Shown here: one piece after another, positions 14,203 to 18,388 of the stretch
Layout of the letters: each line of letters starts with the position of its first letter
How positions within the stretch are numbered: the first letter of the stretch is position 1
NCBI GenBank assembly: GCA_036562635.1
Contig: DATCJU010000157.1
Coordinates: 1-18,388 of the forward strand
Direction: 5' to 3'
Source: DATCJU01 sp036562635
GTDB lineage: Bacteria; Actinomycetota; Actinomycetes; Mycobacteriales; Pseudonocardiaceae
DNA: 18,388 nucleotides
Program-made: the position numbers and the translations under genes
Notes under the pieces: generated by a model
What the model was told of the DNA's origin: nothing
Databases searched by the model: none
Seen by the model: the letters and a program-made list of their open reading frames with translations, nothing else

Positions 14203-15117
14203 GTGAACAACGGGCTGGTCGTGCTGGACGAGGGAACCTGGCGTTCCCGGGCCGAGGCGCACCGGCGACGGGTACGCCAGTGGACGGAGCCACACCTGCG
14301 CCGGCGGGCGGCCGGTGAGAAACATCCGGTCCTGGACTTCCTCTTCACCTACTACTCGCACCGCCCGGCCAGACTGGAACGTTGGCATCCCGGCCCCGGC
14401 GTGGTGCTGACCGGGGACTCGGCCCGGGAGTACCTGCAGTGGAGCGGCTACCACGAGGTCGAGGAGGGGGTGACGCTAGACCCCGCGGCCTTCACGCCCA
14501 ACCGCCGCAGAACCGCGGAGTTCGTCCTGGCCCTGCTCACCGCCACCTCCTCCCGGCCACCCCGGCTGGGGTGCTACGGGCTGCACGAGTGGGCGATGGT
14601 CTACCGGCTTCCGGAGGACCAGGTGCGGCACCGGGGCGTACCGTTGCGCCTGGGCTCCGCGGGCACCGACGCCGTGGTGGAGTCCCTGCGTATCCGGTGC
14701 AGCCACTTCGACGCGTTCCGCTTCTTCACCGAACCGGCACGGCCGCGCAACACCCTCCAGCCGTCCCGGGAGAGCCAGCTGGAACTGGAGCAGCCCGGGT
14801 GCCTCCACGCCACCATGGATCTGTACAAGTGGTGCTACAAGCTGGAGCCCTTCGTCCCCTCCGAGCTGATGGCCGACTGCTTCGAGCTGGCCGTGCAAGT
14901 CCGGGAACTGGACATGCAGGCCAGCCCGTACGACCTGAGCGAGCTCGGATACCAGCCGGTCCGTGTCGAGACTCCTGCCGGCCGGGCGGAGTTCACCCGG
15001 CGGCAGGCGAGCTTCGCCGCACAGGCCGCGCCACTGAGGCAGCACCTGATCGAGCTCTGCCGGGAACTGCTCAGCTGGGACGTGAACGAGCCCCACGCCA
15101 AGTACCCGAACAGGTGA
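14203..15117 (+). CDS. Conserved actinobacterial protein annotated as 3-methyladenine DNA glycosylase
   Basis: A 304-residue cytosolic protein of a family common in actinobacteria and usually labelled 3-methyladenine DNA glycosylase. I see neither a helix-hairpin-helix/Gly-Pro-Asp motif nor the AAG fold signature of known alkyladenine glycosylases, so the catalytic role is not shown by the sequence. Conserved-looking blocks are HPVLDFLFTYYSHRPARLERWHPG's core at 41-61, CYGLHEWAMVYR at 124-135, CSHFDAFRFF at 166-175 and GCLHATMDLYKWCYKLEP at 199-216. The C-terminus is WDVNEPHAKYPNR. The frame is open further upstream to 14029, but GTG at 14203 gives the family N-terminus and is preceded by TACCGT-N6 with no Shine-Dalgarno. 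A decayed partial copy of its 3' end lies directly downstream. Confidence 0.7.
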   Translation: MNNGLVVLDEGTWRSRAEAHRRRVRQWTEPHLRRRAAGEKHPVLDFLFTYYSHRPARLERWHPGPGVVLTGDSAREYLQWSGYHEVEEGVTLDPAAFTPNRRRTAEFVLALLTATSSRPPRLGCYGLHEWAMVYRLPEDQVRHRGVPLRLGSAGTDAVVESLRIRCSHFDAFRFFTEPARPRNTLQPSRESQLELEQPGCLHATMDLYKWCYKLEPFVPSELMADCFELAVQVRELDMQASPYDLSELGYQPVRVETPAGRAEFTRRQASFAAQAAPLRQHLIELCRELLSWDVNEPHAKYPNR

Positions 15118-15160
15118 AAATCATCTCGACGGCGCCCACAAGGTGATCCGAAACAGCTGA

Positions 15161-15377
15161 GGTTTCCATATCACCATGGGCCTGGACAAGTGGTGTGACC
15201 GGCTCGAGTCTTCGGGCCGTGGAGCGGGTGTGCCGGGTCGGCCGGCGACCACCGAGGGACAGGCTGCGCGCTGCGCACAGAGCCGGTGTGACCAGGGAAA
15301 GCAGCTGTTCGCCGGCCACCCGGCAGCCGCCCGGCCGAGATGTGAACGAATCTCACCCTAGCCGCCCGAACAGGTGA
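15161..15377 (+). pseudogene. Decayed partial copy of the glycosylase 3' end
   Basis: This stretch resembles the last third of the gene just upstream. At 15161-15208 it reads GFHITMGLDKWCDRLE, against GCLHATMDLYKWCYKLE in the intact protein. At 15230-15310 it reads PGRPATTEGQAARCAQS, against PAGRAEFTRRQASFAAQA. After a frame change it ends RDVNESHPSRPNR-stop, against WDVNEPHAKYPNR-stop. CCCGAACAGGTGAA is identical at both ends (about 15105-15118 and 15365-15378). A TGA at 15158 lies in frame with the start, about 100 bases are missing from the middle, and the frame shifts near the end. It is therefore an old tandem duplication or the relic of a second paralogue. Confidence 0.7.
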
Positions 15378-15381
15378 AGAA

Positions 15382-15404
15382 TCCTCCTGATCATCACAGG
15401 AGGA
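15382..15404 (+). terminator. Hairpin after the decayed copy
   Basis: TCCTCCTG (15382-15389) pairs with CAGGAGGA (15397-15404) around a 7-base loop. It lacks a T tract. It could end the glycosylase transcript; the right arm looks like a Shine-Dalgarno that the left arm would mask, but no convincing ORF follows at the right distance. Confidence 0.4.
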
Positions 15405-15410
15405 GGAACA

Positions 15411-15514
15411 CATTCTTACGGAATGCAATGGCTCTTGACCCTATGCATTCACCTGTTAGCGTTAACCCTCACATTCACGGCCCACACCTGAAGGCGGGCT
15501 GTGCATGATCATTC
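15411..15514. repeat. Five CATTC/GAATG boxes around the VWA gene promoter
   Basis: CATTC occurs at 15411-15415, 15446-15450, 15472-15476 and 15510-15514, and its complement GAATG at 15421-15425. Two of them lie in the perfect inverted repeat GAATGCA (15421-15427) / TGCATTC (15444-15450), which flanks the -35 hexamer. This looks like a regulator-binding cluster. Confidence 0.45.
15435..15462 (+). promoter_or_regulatory. Promoter of the VWA gene
   Basis: TTGACC (15435-15440) and TAGCGT (15457-15462) are separated by 16 bases, the best -35/-10 pair in the window. Transcription would begin near 15469, giving a leader of about 88 bases before the ATG at 15557. Confidence 0.55.
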
Positions 15515-15556
15515 CGGAAATTCGACAGTGGACCTTGGGTCTGCAGGGGGCTTTGG

Positions 15557-17344
15557 ATGGGGCAGTACGACTCGGTGCGCAGCGCTGGCAGGCGACGGAG
15601 AGCCACCGGCCGCAGGACGCGAGGCGTTGCGTTCTGGCCGATCGCTGTCGTGGTTCTGCTGGTCCTGTCCGCCGCCGGATGGGCGGGGTGGAGCTGGCTG
15701 GGGAAGGTGGTCGAGCAGAGGGCCCAGGCCGAGGCCAGCAGCTGCCACCAGGGCGAGGCGGTACTGACCGTCGCCGCAGCACCGAGCGTGGCCAAACCAC
15801 TCCGGGAGGCCGCCGACGAGTGGAGGACACAGCGGCCGGTGGTGCAGGACCACTGCATCGTCGTCGAGGTCACACCGACGGAACCCGACACGGTGCTGCA
15901 GGGGCTGACCCAGGGATGGGACGAGCAGGCGCACGGCGCCCGGCCACACGCCTGGGTACCCGACTCCAGTCTGTGGATCGACCGGCTGCGTGCGCAGAAC
16001 AGCGGCATGCTGGGCTCCACGCCCGTGTCGATCGCCAGCAGCCCCGTGGTGTTGGCCATGCCCGAGTCGGCCGCACAGCTGGTGATGAACAGCAACCTCA
16101 CCCAGTGGAGTGACCTGCCCGAGATCACTTCCGCTCCCGACGGGTGGAGCCGCTACAAGCAGGCCGACTGGGGCCGGTTCACCGTGGTGCTCCCCGACCT
16201 GGCGTCCAACCCGGCCAGCGCCCTGGCCGTGCAGTCCGCACTGGCCGGACGCAGCCAGACCCCCGACGGTCCTGTCACGGTCGATCTGCTCGGTCAGGAC
16301 GAGTCCCGGAACACCCTGGCCTCCCTGGCTGAGGCGCAGCCGAAGGAACTCCCGGCCACAACGCACGACGCCCTGCTGGAGCTGGGCAAACACCAGGACG
16401 TCACCGCAGCCCCGTTCGACGCGGTTCCGGTGATGGAGGTCGACCTCTACCGCCGGAACACCGGCCGCGACGGTGAGTCACCCGCCAAGCACACCATGGT
16501 GGGTGTCTCGCTCGCCGGTGCCACTCCGACCGCGGACTTCCCGTTCGTGGCGCTCAACGGTGACGAGACGCTCGTACGTGCGGCCCAGCTGTTCCGTGAG
16601 TTCCTGCAGCAGCAGGAGCAGCAACAGCTCTTCGCCCAGGCCGGTCTACGGGTGGCAGCCGTACAGGAGTACCCCCGACCCGCGCCCGGAATCCGCTGGA
16701 CACCCACGACCCAGCCCCTGAAGCCCGCGGACGCCAACACCACCCAGCAGATCGCCGCGGCCTGGGCGAGCGCTGTCGGCGGTGGCCAGGTGACCACCCT
16801 CCTGGTGGATGTCTCGGAGGCGATGAAACAGGACGGCGGGGACGGCCGCTCCCGTCTGGACTGGGTCAAGGACGCGTTGCGCGGCCACGTCGAACGCGCG
16901 GTGGGCGGCTCGATGGGTCTGTGGGAGTTCTCCCGTGACCCCGAACGACTCGCGGCCGCCACCCCGCTCCGCCAGCGCGGTGCACTGCTGTCCGCCGTCG
17001 ACCGCCTGGAGCCGGGGCGCAGCGACCGCCACCTGCACAAGGGGCTGGCCCAGGCCTACCGGGCCGCGGTGCAGAACTACGACGCCTCCCGACCCAACCG
17101 GGTCGTCGTCATCACCACCGGCCAGGACCAGGGTGGGATGGCGTTGTCCGCGCTCAAGACGGAGCTGAACCGGCTGAACCAGGCGGAGCACCCGATCCCG
17201 GTCGACATCATCGCGATCGGTGCCGAGGCGGAGCGGGAGCAGCTCGAGGAACTGGCCGCGCTGACCCACGGAACACTGTCGTTGGTGGAGAAGGGCGAGG
17301 AGATCGCCCCCGCGCTCGGCCAGGTGCTGTCCAGTTCGCACTGA
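15557..17344 (+). CDS. Membrane-anchored substrate-binding and VWA domain protein
   Basis: A 595-residue protein. The Arg-rich N-terminus (residues 8-22) is followed by one membrane segment (about 24-48, VAFWPIAVVVLLVLSAAGWA), so the rest is probably outside the membrane, held by an uncleaved anchor. Residues about 66-385 resemble a periplasmic-type extracellular solute-binding domain (LTVAAAPSVAKPLREAADEW ... ASSPVVLAMPESAAQ). A von Willebrand A domain covers about 408-590. Its metal site is DVSEA (D418, S420, A422), where DxSxS is usual, and the late motif reads VVVITTGQDQ (516-525), where TDG is usual, so metal binding may be weak. The ATG has CAGGGGG six bases upstream. The function is unknown; related fusions are frequent in actinomycetes. 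It stands alone with its own promoter and terminator. Confidence 0.85.
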   Translation: MGQYDSVRSAGRRRRATGRRTRGVAFWPIAVVVLLVLSAAGWAGWSWLGKVVEQRAQAEASSCHQGEAVLTVAAAPSVAKPLREAADEWRTQRPVVQDHCIVVEVTPTEPDTVLQGLTQGWDEQAHGARPHAWVPDSSLWIDRLRAQNSGMLGSTPVSIASSPVVLAMPESAAQLVMNSNLTQWSDLPEITSAPDGWSRYKQADWGRFTVVLPDLASNPASALAVQSALAGRSQTPDGPVTVDLLGQDESRNTLASLAEAQPKELPATTHDALLELGKHQDVTAAPFDAVPVMEVDLYRRNTGRDGESPAKHTMVGVSLAGATPTADFPFVALNGDETLVRAAQLFREFLQQQEQQQLFAQAGLRVAAVQEYPRPAPGIRWTPTTQPLKPADANTTQQIAAAWASAVGGGQVTTLLVDVSEAMKQDGGDGRSRLDWVKDALRGHVERAVGGSMGLWEFSRDPERLAAATPLRQRGALLSAVDRLEPGRSDRHLHKGLAQAYRAAVQNYDASRPNRVVVITTGQDQGGMALSALKTELNRLNQAEHPIPVDIIAIGAEAEREQLEELAALTHGTLSLVEKGEEIAPALGQVLSSSH

Positions 17345-17377
17345 CCCGGTCGGGGCGAGAACTCCCGACCATCCCAG

Positions 17378-17413
17378 GACGCCGCCGTATCCGGCATCGG
17401 GTGCGGCGGCGTC
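17378..17413 (+). terminator. Hairpin after the VWA gene
   Basis: GACGCCGCCG (17378-17387) pairs with CGGCGGCGTC (17404-17413), a perfect 10-bp stem with a 16-base loop that itself contains CCG/CGG. It starts 33 bases after the stop. Confidence 0.65.
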
Positions 17414-17463
17414 GCTCGTGCGCGCCCCGTTCCCCCACGACGCCGAGCACGGGAGCCCGGAAA

Positions 17464-17501
17464 CACCCGTCCCCGGACGTCGAAACGTCCGGGGACGGGT
17501 G
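17464..17501 (-). terminator. Strong terminator of gcvP
   Basis: Perfect 17-bp stem (17464-17480 with 17485-17501) and a 4-base loop, read as TTCG on the minus strand. On that strand it is followed by TTT. It starts 24 bases after the gcvP stop and may also stop transcripts from the VWA side. Confidence 0.85.
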
Positions 17502-17525
17502 GGAGTCCCGGGTCAGGCGAGTTGC

Positions 17526-18388
<863 letters not shown>

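Noticed and set aside
13834..14454. Minus-strand 206-residue and other open frames before the glycosylase gene
   Set aside because: No ribosome site, no family, and overlap with the glycosylase gene in antisense.
15176..15361. 61-residue ORF starting at ATG 15176 as a real small gene
   Set aside because: The ATG is an internal Met of the decayed glycosylase copy and the frame is lost before the conserved C-terminus.
15423..15504. Two tiny ORFs starting at ATG 15423 and 15428
   Set aside because: They lie over the -35/-10 promoter and have no ribosome site at a usable distance, so they would not be on the transcript.
15505..16113. 202-residue plus-strand frame starting at ATG 15505
   Set aside because: It overlaps the VWA gene in another frame. 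The VWA gene has a good ribosome site, a membrane anchor and full domains.

Overview
The window is high-GC actinobacterial DNA. Six-frame coding noise, many GTG starts and several genes without a leader sequence fit this. Gene content points to a mycolata-type or arabinogalactan-walled actinomycete, most likely Pseudonocardiales or a relative: a GlfT2-type galactofuranosyltransferase, EgtA of ergothioneine synthesis, a deazaflavin (F420)-type oxidoreductase, a paired CNNM/CorC-like operon and an AcnR-type TetR regulator. I cannot fix the genus from sequence alone. No IS element, CRISPR array, tRNA, rRNA or phage gene was seen.

Layout, left to right. The 3' end of aconitase (1-732, +) ends in a strong hairpin terminator. 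It is followed by a TauE/SafE permease (830-1552, +) and the GlfT2 homologue (1772-3709, +). A minus-strand pair follows: a Ddn-like oxidoreductase (3752-4240) and egtA (4356-5597). Next come acnR (5794-6390, +) and a 1-phosphofructokinase/PfkB-family sugar kinase (6510-7442, +). A PspC-domain protein (7465-7665, -) and a cytochrome P450 (7844-9157, +) diverge from a palindrome-rich intergenic region. A small DUF6191-like protein (9198-9374, -) and a POT peptide transporter (9462-10952, -) follow. Then come a possible proline-rich leader peptide (11348-11446, +) and two CNNM/CBS membrane proteins (11443-12801 and 12801-13868, +). After these lie a conserved actinobacterial protein usually labelled 3-methyladenine DNA glycosylase (14203-15117, +) and a decayed partial copy of that gene (about 15161-15377). 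The window ends with a membrane-anchored substrate-binding plus VWA protein (15557-17344, +) and the 3' end of gcvP (17526-18388, -).

This is mostly a housekeeping chromosome region: TCA cycle, glycine cleavage, cell-wall galactan, low-molecular-weight thiol, peptide uptake and divalent cation handling. I see no defence or mobile system. The observations that gene calls alone do not explain are listed here. (1) A proline-rich ORF overlaps the first CNNM gene by ATGA and has folded RNA around it. (2) A fossil partial duplication sits behind the glycosylase gene. (3) A -10-like hexamer lies at near-constant distance from six start codons that lack a Shine-Dalgarno. (4) acnR is separated from acn by four unrelated genes but keeps an operator-like palindrome. 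(5) Perfect inverted repeats lie at the P450, egtA and DUF6191 promoters. (6) GATA-free CATTC/GAATG boxes surround the promoter of the VWA gene.
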